Of a stretch of 64,000 bases of DNA, positions 1 to 25,937 are shown piece after piece. This DNA comes from Nansenia antarctica (taxonomy: Eukaryota > Chordata > Actinopteri > Argentiniformes > Microstomatidae). Location of the stretch: assembly GCA_963989245.1 (NCBI GenBank), contig OZ022345.1:36651146-36715145 (forward strand), in the 5' to 3' direction. The first letter of the stretch is position 1, and every line of letters begins with the position of its first letter. The notes beneath the pieces are model-generated. The model was not told the origin of the DNA. It did no database searches and saw only the letters and a program-made list of their open reading frames with translations. The translations under genes were made by a program, and so were the position numbers.

Positions 1-710
1 ATGGCTCGATTTTATTGGCCGGGGATTCGGGCAGAGGTGCATCTGTGGTGCGCATCCTGCCGCGAGTGCCAATTAGTCAATCCCCCGGCCGTGCCCAGGG
101 CACCGTTGTGCCCCCTCCCCCTGTTAGAGGCACCATTCGATCGGATTGGGATGGATATAATCGGGCCATTTGAACGTTGCTCACAGGGCTATCGGTTCGT
201 GTTAGTCCTCATAGACTACGCGACTCGATACCCCGAGGCAATACCGCTTCGTACTATCTCTGCAAAGAGTGTAGCACAGGCGTTATTCCAGGTCATCTCC
301 CGGGTGGGGATCCCGAAAGAGATCCTCACCGACCAAGGCACTAACTTTATGTCATGAACACTTAGGGAACTCTACGGGTTGTTAGACATTAAGGCGGTCC
401 GAACGAGCGTATATCACCCGGCCACCGACGGGCTGTGTGAGCGGTTCAATCGGACGCTTAAGTCAATGATCCGTAAGTTCATTCACGAAGATAGTCGTAA
501 TTGGCATAAGTGGTTAGACCCTCTGTTGTTCGCAGTGCGGGAAGTACCCCAGGCTTCCACGGGGTTTTCCCCTTTGAGCTCCTATACGGGCGCAAGCCAC
601 GGGGCGTCCTAGACCTGATTAAAGAAAGCTGGGAGGAAGGGTCTAGTGACAGTAAGAATTAAATACAATACGTCCTGGACCTACGAGCAAAACTCCACGC
701 ACTGGGGGTT
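1..710 (+). pseudogene. Integrase region of Gmr1-like pol, disrupted
   Basis: Residues 1-118 (1-354) cover the end of the zinc-binding domain (CASCRECQ) and the start of the rve catalytic core (GMDIIGPF with the first catalytic Asp; LTDQGTNF with the second). The same frame resumes at 379-612 with YHPATDGLCERFNRTLK, which includes the catalytic Glu region. Three lesions are visible: an in-frame TGA at 355-357, a one-base loss near 571-576 that shifts the frame, and a TAA at 660-662. After 663 the correct frame is continuous with the RT ORF, so INT and RT were one polyprotein. Confidence 0.85.
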
Positions 711-2447
711 ATGTCACGGGAGCATTTGCTCGAGGCCCAGGAGCGTCAAAAACGGCTGTACGACAGAGGGACTAGACTACGCAATTTCGCACCGGGAGAC
801 AAAGTCCTCGTATTACTGCCCACGTCTAGCTCTAAATTACTCGCCAAGTGGCAAGGGCCGTTCGTGGTCACACGGCGAATTGGGGATGTAGACTACGAGG
901 TAGTGCGGTCGGATAGAGGGGATTGCAGGCAAATATACCACATTAATCTCTTGAAAAAATGGAACGACGTGGTCCCTGTTTCCCTGGTGACGCTACTTCC
1001 CGAGAAGGATGAGTTCGGGCCGGAGGTCCCAAAAACGAGTACTAGCGCCCCGGCCTGCTTAGGCGACCATCTCTCGGCGAACCAGCGGGCGGACGTTGAT
1101 CGATTGCAACATAGGTTCGCAGATGTGTTCTCCCCTATACCCGGTCGTACTCGCCTCATAGAGCATCAGATAGTTACGCAACCGGGTGTTACGGTACGTA
1201 CGCGGCCATACAGGCAGCCGGCTCACAAACGAGACGTGGTGAGCCGGGAATTAGACTCTATGCTAAAACTGGGCGTGGTCGAGGAGTCGCACAGCGACTG
1301 GTGCAGCCCCATCGTGCTGGTGACAAAGCGCGATGGGTCTGTACGTTTCTGTGTTGACTATAGACGGGTGAACGCGGTGTCTAAATTCGATGCCTACCCT
1401 ATGCCCCGGGTCGACGAGCTCCTGGACCGGCTTGGCACGGCTAAATATTACACGACATTGGATTGCACAAAGGGGTACTGGCAGATACCATTATCGGCGG
1501 TATCCCGGGAAAAAACGGCATTCTCTACCCAGCGGGGGTTATTCCAGTTCACCGCGCTTCCGTTCGGGTTGTTTGGGGCCCCGGCCACGTTTCAGCGGCT
1601 GATGGACCGTATTCTGCGGCCGCACTCTGCGTATGCTGCGGCGTACGTAGATGACATTGTCATCTATGCGGACACCTGGCCGCAGCATATGCAGAGGGTG
1701 GCTGCGGTACTACAGTCGCTGAGGGAAGCGGGGCTGACGGCGAACCCGGCGAAGTGCGTGATCGGGCGGGGGGAGATCCGGTATCTGGGGTACATCCTGG
1801 GCGGTGGGGAGGTGCGACCGCAGGTGGACAAAACCACTGCGATCGCCGCCGCCCCGCGGCCCAGGACCCGGAAGGACGTGAGGCGGTTCCTGGGACTGGC
1901 CAGCTACTACCGGCAATTTGTGCCGGAGCTGGCCAGCCCCCTTACCGACCTCACCCGGAAGGGGGCCCCGGATCCGGTCCAATGGAGTGAGCGGTGCCAA
2001 GTAGCGTTCGATGGGATTAAGAACGCCCTCTGTGGGGAGACAGTCTTGTATGCTCCTAACTTTAACATTCCTTTTTCTCTGCAGACAGACGCGTCGGATA
2101 GAGGGCTGGGGTCGGTGCTGACCCAGCAGGTGGAGGGATTCGACCGTCCGGTGCTGTACCTGAGCCGAAAGCTGTCGGAGCGGGAGGGCAGGTACAGCAC
2201 GGTGGAGAAGGAGTGTCTGGCCATTCGGTGGGCGGTCGGCGCCCTCCGGTACTACCTGCTGGGGCGCTCGTTCACCCTCTACTCCGACCATGCTCCCCTA
2301 CAGTGGCTCCACCGCATGAAGGACACCAACGCGAGGATCACCCGGTGGTACCTCGCGTTGCAGCCCTTCAACTTCACGGTGGTTCATAGGCCGGGGGCGC
2401 AGATGGTCGTGGCCGACTTCCTCTCCCGTGATGGGGGGGGGGAGTAG
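711..2447 (+). CDS. Integrase C-terminus plus reverse transcriptase-RNase H (Gypsy type)
   Basis: This is an open frame of 578 codons. The first ~90 residues are the integrase C-terminal part (GDKVLVLLP, KWQGPFVV, YHINLLKKW). The RT follows, with LDCTKGYWQIPL, LPFGLFGAPATFQRLMD and the catalytic YVDD at residues ~312-315. RNase H follows, with LQTDASDRGLGSVL, YSTVEKECLA and YSDHAPLQWL. The Met at 711 is only the first one after the upstream stop; the natural product would begin further left as part of pol. The RT-RH part itself has no stop or frameshift, but it lacks an intact upstream frame and so is probably not expressed as a working polyprotein. Confidence 0.88.
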   Translation: MSREHLLEAQERQKRLYDRGTRLRNFAPGDKVLVLLPTSSSKLLAKWQGPFVVTRRIGDVDYEVVRSDRGDCRQIYHINLLKKWNDVVPVSLVTLLPEKDEFGPEVPKTSTSAPACLGDHLSANQRADVDRLQHRFADVFSPIPGRTRLIEHQIVTQPGVTVRTRPYRQPAHKRDVVSRELDSMLKLGVVEESHSDWCSPIVLVTKRDGSVRFCVDYRRVNAVSKFDAYPMPRVDELLDRLGTAKYYTTLDCTKGYWQIPLSAVSREKTAFSTQRGLFQFTALPFGLFGAPATFQRLMDRILRPHSAYAAAYVDDIVIYADTWPQHMQRVAAVLQSLREAGLTANPAKCVIGRGEIRYLGYILGGGEVRPQVDKTTAIAAAPRPRTRKDVRRFLGLASYYRQFVPELASPLTDLTRKGAPDPVQWSERCQVAFDGIKNALCGETVLYAPNFNIPFSLQTDASDRGLGSVLTQQVEGFDRPVLYLSRKLSEREGRYSTVEKECLAIRWAVGALRYYLLGRSFTLYSDHAPLQWLHRMKDTNARITRWYLALQPFNFTVVHRPGAQMVVADFLSRDGGGE

Positions 2448-2492
2448 GCTATTGGCCGGTTGTGTCCCCGGCCTCGAAACTGGCGGTGGGGA

Positions 2493-3009
2493 TGTGTGGG
2501 GAACATGGCGCGTTCTGGCCTGCAGAGGGAGCCAGATGAGTCGGGCAGGACGTACCTGCCGCGTGGAGACACACTGAGACAGAGAGAGAGAGAGCCGCGG
2601 CGTGGACGCACGAGATCCCGAAAGGGGGTGAGGTGCGGGGAGCCGGGCGGACGGAGCGGGTCCCGAAAGGGAGGAGCAGCGGGGCGAGAGCGAGGGCTCT
2701 GCCGCGAGCGGGCGAACGGAGCGGGTCCCGAAAGGGAGGAGCAGCGGGGCGAGAGCGAGGGCTCTGCCGGGAGCGAACGAGTCCCGAGAGGGGGCGGGTC
2801 GCGGAGCGGGTCCCGAAAGGGAGAGACAGCGGGAGCGGGTCCCGAAAGGGAGAACAGCGGGAGCGGGTCCCGGAAGGGAGAAGCAGCGGGGGGGGGAAAG
2901 ACTCGCTCAGCACGTCAGTGACGGTGCTGAGCTGTGCGCCACTGAAATAAAACATATTCTGCAACTGTTCCTCTGTGTCGACCTCCCTCTGTGCCTAGAG
3001 ACTGCTACA
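2493..3009 (+). repeat. 3' LTR of the Gmr1-like element
   Basis: The LTR begins TGTGTGGGG directly after a purine-rich stretch (ggcggtgggga) and ends CTACA, giving TG...CA ends and a length of 517 bp. It contains a block of imperfect repeats built on gagcgggtcccgaaagggag (about 2650-2880). An AATAAA polyadenylation signal is at 2946-2951. Its last ~90 bp are clearly similar to 40865-40953 (shared gtcgacctccctctgtgcct), identifying a relative elsewhere in the window. The left boundary is inferred from the TG and polypurine context. Confidence 0.75.
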
Positions 3010-6000
3010 AAGTATAAAAGTAAAAGTAATGTAAGGGGGAAAAAATGCCATTAAGGACAAAAGCTTAGGCCACGCCACAGGGGCCTATAGTGCACTACCC
3101 CACCTCCCCCCCAAAATTTTGTTTTCTAAAGGCCATAATGACTATTATGTTATTATTAAAATGTTAATGTTGAACAATTTGGGATGCACTTGTTTCAGAC
3201 GCATTTATGCCCATTGAAAATGAACACATTTTAGTACAATGCAAATACATTAAAGAACCATATATGTGTACTACTGAGCATTAACATGTGAACATGGAAG
3301 ATATGATGACTAGTTGCCTAAGTATTGTAATGGTGCAAAAAGTCAAACGTCAAAAGTCAAACGTCAAAAGTCAAAAGTCAATAGCCTTTATTGGAACTGT
3401 GAGGGCAAAACCATACAAACCATAACAAAGTAGTGATTCAATATTTCCTGAAAAAACACACACATACACACAATCTACATCAGCATCAGAGTTACCAATA
3501 AGCTTTGTTCAGCCGCAAAAGCAGCAGGTTCTCAAAGTTCTTTGAGCCAATGCATGCTCTTTTTGGCCTGAAGATCAGCCCTGCGACACTAAACAGTCTT
3601 TCACAGGCTGCTGAGGCAGGGAGTCCCGTATTAAGTTTGAGTGATAGCTGGCACACAGCTGGGAAGGTCTTCAGTACCTCTACTGTGTCTCCTGGGCACC
3701 CCAGGTACGCATCCAACTGCTGGGACGTTTCAAGGGGGCCGGTCTTCTTCAAGGAGGAAAAGAAGTCCTCTTCCTCAGACGATTGGGAGCCCTCACTGAA
3801 GTGTTTCTCGGCCTGACAGTCCAAGTGGCTTCTGATATAGTGAAGGCCTGTGGAATAAAAAACAAAAATCATGACAATTTAGACTATATGGCAGTATTGT
3901 AACTGTGTATTGGATAGTGTTGTGTGTGTGTGCGTGTCATTAAATGTAAATTCAAACTTATTTCACTGTCTTCATAGAAATTACACATATTAAGCGGAAG
4001 TGAGACACTTACCAAGTTTGAGGATATTTTCGTCACTTGTCCAACAGGTCTTAAATTTGGGAACTAGAATGGCTGCGGCTATCAGTTCTGGATCTGCAAG
4101 CATCTCTCCGAAGCGTTTCTCAAGGCCTGAAAGAAGTGCAGCAATCAAAGGCTCACAGAACTTGGAGGCGACTTGAAAGTGCTGTAGCTTGGTCCTTAGC
4201 AGAGTTATGGTGGGGACCAACCATCCCATCTGCACACTGGTTTCTCCCTGAAGAACATCCAGTGCCTTTGCAACTGGGCTCATTGTCTTCGCATATTCTG
4301 CAAGAAATGCAAGTTCCACTGGAGTAAACCTGTACAAAGAAGAAGAGAAAAACACAACATGGAACATTAAGTCTACTTGATGTAGCACCTTCAACTGGAG
4401 GAACTGATCATTAAAAAGGAAAAATATTGTCATCTGAGACTTTTAGAAATGAAGTTGTGTTGCTACAAATCACATTCATAGTAAATATGGGGACTGCATA
4501 GTGCATAGTGCATACTGCATACTGCATACGTGTTCTACAGTATTCCAAGTATAAAACTGTGACTTAATCTATTGTTAATCACTTCATTAACTGTAAGGCA
4601 GAAAAACAAGCACTTACTTGGGTGTATCTAGTTCACTGCAGACAGCTGCAAGGGCTCCCTCGCCTTGTTCTCACTATTCTTTCTACGGCTGAGAAGAGTG
4701 AATTCCACCTTGTAGCAACAGGCCTTACGAGTTGGAGTTTGCAGTGGTCTTCAATTACTTCAGATGCGGTGGTTGATCTTGAACTTTTATTCCACAGGCT
4801 AGAGCATTTGGCAAATGTGGACCTTGACACGCGCTTGTACAGTGGGTTGACCTCTGCTTTTGAAGCATCAACTGTGGACACTAAATTGAGGAGGTGGCAG
4901 GTGCAGCGATGGTGCTTGGGTAGCTGGTATTCTAAGTAGTCATCTTCTTCCAACAGGGCTCCGGCATCAACAAATTCAACACCCTCAAGGCTTTCCTCTT
5001 CTTCAATGTTATCATCATTTTGGCCACCATCATCCTCTTCTCCATCACCCTCTCCTACAGGTTCAGCATTGTTGTTCTCGTCAGTCTGCCCATAAAATCT
5101 GAAGGCTTTCAGGAAGTTTGATCCGTTGTCAGTTGTAGTGCGAACGATCTTCTCTCTGACATTGAATTCTGTGTGAATATCATTTAGGGCACCAGCCAGG
5201 GCAGAAAAGGTATGTGACCCTTTAAGTTGCTTGCATGCCAGGGCAGCACAGGATCTCTGCATGGTCTGGGGGTTAAACCAGTGCGCAGTGACACCAATGA
5301 AACCGCGACGGTGTGCCGTCCAGCAGTCTGTTGTTGTTGCTATGAACTCAATTTCACTAAGGGCAGCTTTCAGTTTTCTTTTCATTTCAACAGAGGCCTT
5401 TGTGACTTTGTTAACAACAGTATTACGCGTCATGACATTTGTATTTGGCTGAAGATGTTGCACTAGCTCAATGAAGCCCTGTTGCTGAACAATGTGTGGT
5501 GGGCGCAAGCGTTGGACAATGAATTTGAGGACTACTTCATCCACACTTGCCTGGGACACTCTTCGAGCCTCCCACAGCTTGGTTTGTTTGGAGGGTGGGG
5601 TCAAAGAACCTTCAGTGGATGACTTCCTTTTGAGGGCTGTTGAAGAAAGTTGCGTGTACCTCTCTAGACGAGTGGGGTGTTTCTTCTGTGGAGAAAATGC
5701 ACAGGCACAGATTGAGATTCATATTATTTCTCTCAAACCACAAGCTGAGACTATCTAGGACTTCCGCTGTATTAAATGTCACGCTGGAAGTTCATGAATG
5801 GAGGTCAGACTACAAGTTAGGGAGCAGTTTCACTGGTCTATGCAATTATGTTGAGCAGACCAGAATATTGCCACTTAAAGCTGTTTTAGGACCACAAGCA
5901 GCTGCTGGCATGACTGAAAAGTAACATTATTGTTAATGGCACACACCGCGCACATTTCTTCTCCCGTGGGAACATAATTACGGTAACTCTTTACAGCAAC

Positions 6001-6818
6001 AAACACGGTAAAACTCCGACTTCAACACATGAAGGATTACAAATGAAACATTGAATCATAGCCTACTGCTAGCAAGCAAACCATGGCATGTTCTTAGCCA
6101 TAGCAAACATTGCAAATTTACCATTAGTACGTTACTAGGTTACTACAAAATGTCGACTGATAATAACAAACTTTCAGCTTACCTCAAATATGCTTTTTCA
6201 AATTAGACGGTGAGTTTTTGAAGGCCATTAGCTCGTGGTACTTGGGTGCGCAGAGCTTGCAGCGCATTCGAAAGGAGTTGTTTTTGCATCCAACCATTTC
6301 AAAAAATTCTTCCAGGTACGGCCAGGGATGGAGAAGGGTTGGCTGATCTTCCTGGCTATCAACCTGGTTGATGCTGGTGCTTGGTTGGGACATTTCTCTG
6401 TTATTTTCAGTCTCTGGCACGGTCACGGACATCTTTGGCTACATACATCTGCTTTCCTTGCTGGAGTGTGATTTGTGTCATGTGCAGCAGATGGAATGCA
6501 TCTCGTACAAATGGTATAATGTTTATACTTCTCATCCAACCACAATCAAATTCACTCTATCCGGATGGCGCGACTTATCTGGATAGGTTTTTTTTGTGTG
6601 TGTTTTTTTTAACGATGAAAAGCTGTAATGAAAACAAGCTGAAATGAAATAGGAGTAACGAGGCTATTTTTAAAATGTAAGGAGTAGAAAGTACAGATAA
6701 TTGCGTGAAAATGTAAGGAGTAGAAGTAAAAAGTCGGCTGAAAAATAATTACTCCAGTAAAGTATAGATACCCCAAATGTCTACTTAAGTAAGGTACACC
6801 TCTGCTCTCCTAACACTG
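3010..6818 (-). mobile_element. hAT-type DNA transposon with BED-finger transposase
   Basis: The 5' terminus (minus strand) is at 6818 and begins CAGTGTTAGGAGAGC. It is followed by subterminal repeats of agtaaaagta / ccttacattt type, which also occur at the other end (3010-3037), as is usual for fish hAT elements. Between them lies a split transposase gene. The matching terminal CAGTG is not seen at the left: the gypsy LTR ends at 3009 and hAT-like subterminal sequence begins at once, so the rest of this end probably lies left of the window beyond the inserted gypsy element. Confidence 0.75.
3492..6432 (-). pseudogene. hAT transposase, split gene with lesions
   Basis: Four coding blocks lie on the minus strand. 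6432-6184: Met start and a BED zinc finger (CKLC...HELMAFKNSPSNLKKHI). About 5692-4620: the RNase H-like core, with TTTDNGSNFLKAF, an acidic insertion, CTCHLLNLV and ATRWNSLF. About 4330-4013: the helical region (ELAFLAEYAKTMSPVAKAL). 3872-3492: the hATC dimerisation domain (ASAACERLFSVAG, stop after LNKAYW). Intron signals separate the blocks (for example cttac at 6178-6182). The first block runs into a TGA at its donor, and the core changes frame around 4675-4690, so this copy is probably inactive. Related fish ZBED-like proteins derive from the same superfamily. Confidence 0.8.
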
Positions 6819-7001
6819 CTGATTCACTGTGCATTATTGCCTATGCCATCAGCCTATCAGAATGCTTGTTACATTCCAAAATCACTATCTGCCCAAGTCA
6901 TCTCTTTGACATAGGCATTGTTGACACTACCTACAAAGATGGCCCAGTGACCAGGTGAAGTAAAGCATGACTTAGGCAATTATGCTATGAGGCTAACAAA
7001 A
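6819..7001. other. Intergenic spacer
   Basis: There is no gene, repeat end or splice-like structure that I can support between the hAT terminus and the hairpin. Confidence 0.5.
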
Positions 7002-7148
7002 TAATAATTGCCACGTTGCTCAACGTCCGAGAAACACTGTGACTGGTGAAATGAGGTGTCAGCTAAGATGACTGAAAGATGTCTGGTGAATCAATTTAAC
7101 CAGTCACAGTGTTTCTCTTGGACGTTGTGCAACGTGGCGATTATTATT
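7002..7148. repeat. Large imperfect inverted repeat (hairpin)
   Basis: Arm 7002-7050 is the reverse complement of arm ~7097-7148, with only a few mismatches and a 2-base bulge. The loop is about 46 bp. Shared core words are cagtcacagtgtttctc and gcaacgtgg. It could be a small palindromic transposon (MITE) or another folded repeat; no target duplication was identified. Confidence 0.75.
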
Positions 7149-7230
7149 TGTAAAAACGAGTTACTACGAGGGGGGGGGGGCATTTTCAAGATCTCGCCTG
7201 GGGCCCAACAGACTCACAGGCCGGCCCTGT

Positions 7231-7697
7231 TTGGGGATCACATAGTTATGTTTATTGGTGTAGTCCCATAGTGGTTCATTAACTGCATGAACGAGAGTCT
7301 GTCGGCTCATATCAGCATATTTTGTAACTTGACTAAACCATTAAAATGTCTCCACAGTAAGAAGCTAATCTGGGATGTGAAATGACACTTGGCAGAGCGT
7401 CATAAAACAGACCTCTAGGCCCATTTGAAGAGGCTCATTCACACTCTCCAGGCCACATTCAGAACTGACTAATATGGCCAACTTAATGAGCTGCACCAGT
7501 ATATGTTTTCAGCTGAGTAGTAGATGGAGGGCTGAATATAGCCATGAGAAGCACCTGAGGTATCTTAAATACATCTAGCCTTCACAGGGCAGATTGGGTC
7601 ATTGGGGTTATAGGACATAAGAGACGGAGTGTCATATCGACTCCATTCAAAGTGTATTATATTCCCCTTCCTCTCCCCTCTCCGGACACCTTTGAAT
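7231..7697. repeat. Interspersed repeat, copy A (uninterrupted)
   Basis: This 467-bp stretch from ttggggatcacatag to cacctttgaat recurs, interrupted, at 30594-37201. It has no ORF of note. It preserves the empty sites for the MITE at 30628 and the LINE at 31338. Family unknown. Confidence 0.8.
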
Positions 7698-8100
7698 GTT
7701 TTTCCTAACCCACGGTGAAGCGACGCTATGAAGCCGCAGAATGTCCGACCGGGCACCCTGTTTGTCAGTGAATAACACCCGCTAGGAAGGTGGTAGAAAC
7801 CCAGTTCCGCGGTGGCACACCGGGAAGTGATGCTTTGGACCGCAAACTAAATTAACAGGGATTTAAACATGCACAAAGTCCCGAAATTCGCTTCTCGCTG
7901 TGCCGATCGCGACAGGAGTGTCGTATCGACTCCATTCAAAGTGTATTATATATTACACTTCCTCTCAGTTTGAGGGGGGAACCACCGCGGTCACCACCAT
8001 CTGTTTAGGTCAGTGCCAATAAATCAACAAGCAGATAGGCCTACACTCTCCCAATGTTGGAAGATCAAATATGTTTTCTTTTGAGCCGTTCTCAAGGGAA
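7698..8100. other. Spacer with a short internal repeat
   Basis: It contains a second occurrence (about 7912-7951) of the tcgtatcgactccattcaaa segment found in copy A at ~7630 and copy B at ~37137, but no gene. Confidence 0.5.
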
Positions 8101-8109
8101 ATGGTTCTG

Positions 8110-8700
8110 TTAGCATTGCAAAATATAACTAGTATGAACTCAGCTGGACCTGATGGGCTTGATAGTCTCTCCTTAAGCTTGCAGCTGATAGTATTGCTGA
8201 GCCATTAACTCACATGTTTAATTCATCCTTGGAACAAAACATTATACCGGAATCATGGAAGACAGCACATGTAACACCACTTTTGCAGGGATCCAACTAT
8301 ATTGGACAATTATCGCCCTATCTCAAAACTTTCAGTCCTGCATGGCTAAAATCTTTTAGTCATTAGTTAGTGATCAATTAAAATAATTTCTAACTTGTAA
8401 CAGAAATCTCACTCCTTTTCAGTCAGGTTTTAGGAAAAGGCATCGCACCATCACAGCTGCCACTAAAGTGATTAATGATGTTGTCATTGTACTATTGAGT
8501 GTAAAAAGTCACGTGCTGCGATATTCATTGACCTTTCCAAAGTGTTTGACACAGTTGACCATAATATTCTGTTACAGTGTCTCAATAAAATTGGGTTATC
8601 TACAAATGCTATTGGGTGGTTTAAAAACTATTTCACAAGTAGATTTCAATGTGTCATATGTGATAGTACTACATCAGAGAAGGCAGAACTTAATTAAGAA
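8110..8700 (+). pseudogene. LINE reverse-transcriptase fragment
   Basis: Broken frames on the plus strand spell pieces of a non-LTR reverse transcriptase: SAGPDGLDSL, a WKTAHVTPL-like block, DNYRPISKLS, TPFQSGFRK, and an IDLSK-FDTVDHNIL block. The order matches RT fingers and palm of jockey-superfamily (CR1/L2-like) LINEs. Several frameshifts and stops make it a dead fragment. The FADD active-site part is missing. Confidence 0.75.
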
Positions 8701-8769
8701 ATGGCTTGTTTGCAGAAAGTTTTTGCATGTCAAGGACAGTGACTCCTCCCTTCTGAATAAGGACAGTGG

Positions 8770-8824
8770 GTGCATGTGTGTGTGTGTGTATGCGTGCGCG
8801 CGTGCGTGTGTGTGTGTGTATATA
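8770..8824. repeat. GT-rich simple repeat
   Basis: Alternating purine-pyrimidine tract (tgtgtgtgtgta, tgcgtgcgcgcgtgcg) ending in tatata, just downstream of the myosin polyadenylation region. Confidence 0.85.
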
Positions 8825-8861
8825 ATGAATCCACAAAGTCACAAAGTAAATGTACGTACAG

Positions 8862-8944
8862 GTTTTTAATCAATGAAAAATTCCACCATGAAATTCATAT
8901 TTTATGCTTTCACAGTCTGTGCACCACAGAGTAGATGCTCTTGT
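8862..8944 (-). terminator. Myosin 3' UTR with polyadenylation signal
   Basis: On the minus strand, after the TAA at 8947-8945, the 3' UTR is short. It contains an ATTAAA hexamer near 8868-8862 and an upstream ATAAAA-type stretch. The transcript end is expected roughly 10-25 bases beyond, near 8840-8850. Confidence 0.6.
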
Positions 8945-23788
<14,844 letters not shown>

Positions 23789-23919
23789 GGTGGCGGCTCA
23801 CTAGGAAAGATTAAACAACAAACATGTTTGAGTCTTACTAACCCTCCCCAGTCAACAGAGTTAGAGGCAGTATATTTAACAGAATGTATTCTTAGAATGT
23901 AAACACTCAAATATCTCAC

Positions 23920-23977
23920 CTTGTTTTCTCCACCCAGATGAAATCGTTTTCTTTGTGGTCCAAGCTATTACAGTCAG
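23920..23977 (-). other. Noncoding leader exon of the myosin gene
   Basis: On the minus strand, acceptor cttcctag then 58 nt ending aaaacaag and donor gtgagat. It precedes the ATG exon (23800), as in other skeletal MYH genes, which have two noncoding 5' exons. Confidence 0.7.
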
Positions 23978-24578
23978 CTAGGAAGCAATCAAAGACAATA
24001 CTATAATAAAATAAAGGGTGAATACTTGGTAACATATGTCAGGACCTACACCTCAGAAAGTAGTGGCCCATTCTGACCAGAAACAAGTTAGAAGATTGCA
24101 CCATTAAAGGTCCAGTATGTATAGATGTTTAAAATAGTGAAAAGTGTCCATGATAAATAGAAGAGTGCTTAGCATTTTGTAATATCTGGTGTTGGGTTGG
24201 ACACTGGCCTTCTTTGTGCGTATTTAACGTTTGGTTTGATTGGAAGGATATGCACGTGTATAGTAGATAGAAATAGAAAACAGCATATGCACATTTTCAG
24301 ATGTTCAGTATGGCCGACATGTAAAACTACATGCTGGACCTTTACATTTTCACTTCAATGTCCTGCTATATACATGCTATATACATGCCACTTTCTTACA
24401 AACTGTGTGAAGTCAAAATAATGTATAATCTTTCACAAGGTAATAAAGTAATGCCACTTCAATGTTGAATAGAATACATGAGTTGTTCCAGAGCTAATCA
24501 TGCGAAGTCCTATGTGGCAGCAAACACAAACAGTCTCACAGAGACACAGAAATCATGTAAGGAGGTGGTGGGTCTTAC

Positions 24579-24710
24579 CACAGAGGATGAATCTGCCTGT
24601 GGATGCTGTGGCCTCAGTCTCCTTATATCTGGTTCCAGAGTGCCAACCAAGCAGAAGTTAATTATGGACCACACTGCTGGAGGAGCTGGACTGGATGAGA
24701 GACTCAGCTG
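24579..24710 (-). promoter_or_regulatory. Probable myosin core promoter and first leader exon
   Basis: The minus strand has a TATA-like atataagg at 24628-24621 and, ~45 bases downstream, a consensus donor gtaagacc (24578-24571). This would end a very short first leader exon starting near 24597. An E-box CAGCTG, a MyoD-family site, is at 24710-24705. The position upstream of the second leader exon fits a skeletal muscle promoter. The exact start site is inferred. Confidence 0.55.
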
Positions 24711-24719
24711 TTTAACTTT

Positions 24720-25740
24720 AGGCCCTTTTCTGATGTGATATTCATTTCTTTCTCCTCTCTTGCAAACTTGTTACTATTCCAGATCTTTCCACTGCTACTC
24801 CTCCTACAACTTTTAAGATAGAATCACCAATCCAATTTTTCAACATGTAGAGATGTCTTATTGAAGGGTTAGGGTTAGATAATAATTGTTATACTTACTC
24901 CACTACTTACACTAAAGTGCAATTATTAAAATGGAGGTCTAATTATCAACATGGAGATTTATGAAAACAAAAACATGACTTTGTTCTACCTCTTCTGCTC
25001 TTACATCTTTCAAAGTATTCGCATCAATATTTACAATGTGGATATTACGAATCCTGATTAAAAAATACAATTAATGAAATGAAATGAAAAAATGAAAAGA
25101 AACTTTTCTAACTTTTTTTAAACTATTATACTTTTTCTGTACCTCCAAAAACTCCCATCTGTTAACATGGTGGACATCCCATAATAATGTTTACATGTAC
25201 AGCTGGGGCACTTCACAGTCCCTCATGAACTTGTCAATGCAACAGAACTGAGTCACTTTCAAGAGAGAAAACTCATATGGTGTTTATTGACCTTCATTAT
25301 GGTCTGCTGAAATGGTGTTTATTGACCTTCATTATGGTCTGCTGTGCCAAAAACATTCTCTCAGTGAAGTGACTGATGGGCATTTAGGTTGGACCAATCA
25401 CAGCATCCATATCTTGGATTACGGGACCAAACTGGACTTCATAGGGAGCTGAGGGTTACTCAACCAAGAGACAAACAAACTGGTGTCTATCTATTAGCCC
25501 TAGTGGTTCCCAATGGGGGTCCTTGGGTCTAGAAGGACAATATCAACAGTGTCAAAAGCTGTACAGAAATCAGGAACTGCAATGCCAGAAACAGAGCTCT
25601 GGCCTGAAGCAGCAATAAGTCATCAACTACAGTCCTTTGACTAAAGCTACTTTGATGTTGGGGCCTAAAACCTGTCTGAAGGCTCTCATAATTGCTAGTG
25701 AGCTGCTGGTCTACTACTTTCTCAAGTCTTAGTTGCGGCT
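24720..25740. other. Upstream intergenic region
   Basis: There is no supported gene. It contains a perfect 32-bp direct duplication (25278-25309 and 25313-25344, core gtgtttattgaccttcatta) and single ttagggttag words near 24870. Muscle enhancers may lie here, but none is identifiable with confidence. Confidence 0.5.
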
Positions 25741-25749
25741 GGGCGGCCG

Positions 25750-25935
25750 GGAGATGCAGAAGCCTCCTCTATCACCTGCAGACCAAAGGCCAATCGGAGT
25801 CAAGCAGTAGATGGAGGCTGCGCTCCGATGTCTCACCTCTGCTAACCCGGCCTCCTGGAGTTCCCAGCTGTCCTGGGTTGAGTACGCCTTGCACTGTTCC
25901 CTTAGTTACCAGCCCCCCTTGTTCCCTGCGCATGG
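25750..25935 (+). pseudogene. Gypsy integrase fragment
   Basis: Two overlapping frames spell YHLQTKGQSE and then MEAALRCLTSANPASWSS, QLSWVEYALHCSLSYQPP. These match the part of Ty3/Gypsy integrase from the GYHPQTNGQ motif to the SLGYQPPLF motif. There is a frameshift and an internal shortening. It runs directly into the minisatellite that follows. Confidence 0.75.
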
Positions 25936-25937
25936 AG

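Larger units (their letters stand above)
1..3009 (+). mobile_element. Ty3/Gypsy retrotransposon, Gmr1-like (3' part)
   Basis: This is the 3' portion of an LTR retrotransposon; its 5' LTR, gag and protease would lie left of the window. Integrase (from base 1) precedes reverse transcriptase and RNase H (to 2447), followed by a purine-rich tract and an LTR (2493-3009). INT before RT-RH is the copia-like order, yet the RT and RNase H are clearly Ty3/Gypsy type; this combination defines the Gmr1 group known from cod and other fish. The integrase part has two stop codons and a frameshift, so the copy is dead. No 5-bp target duplication can be tested because the left end is missing. Confidence 0.9.

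Noticed and set aside
2449..2964. 171-codon minus-strand frame in the LTR
   Set aside because: Created by the gagcgggtcccgaaaggg repeats; no domain.
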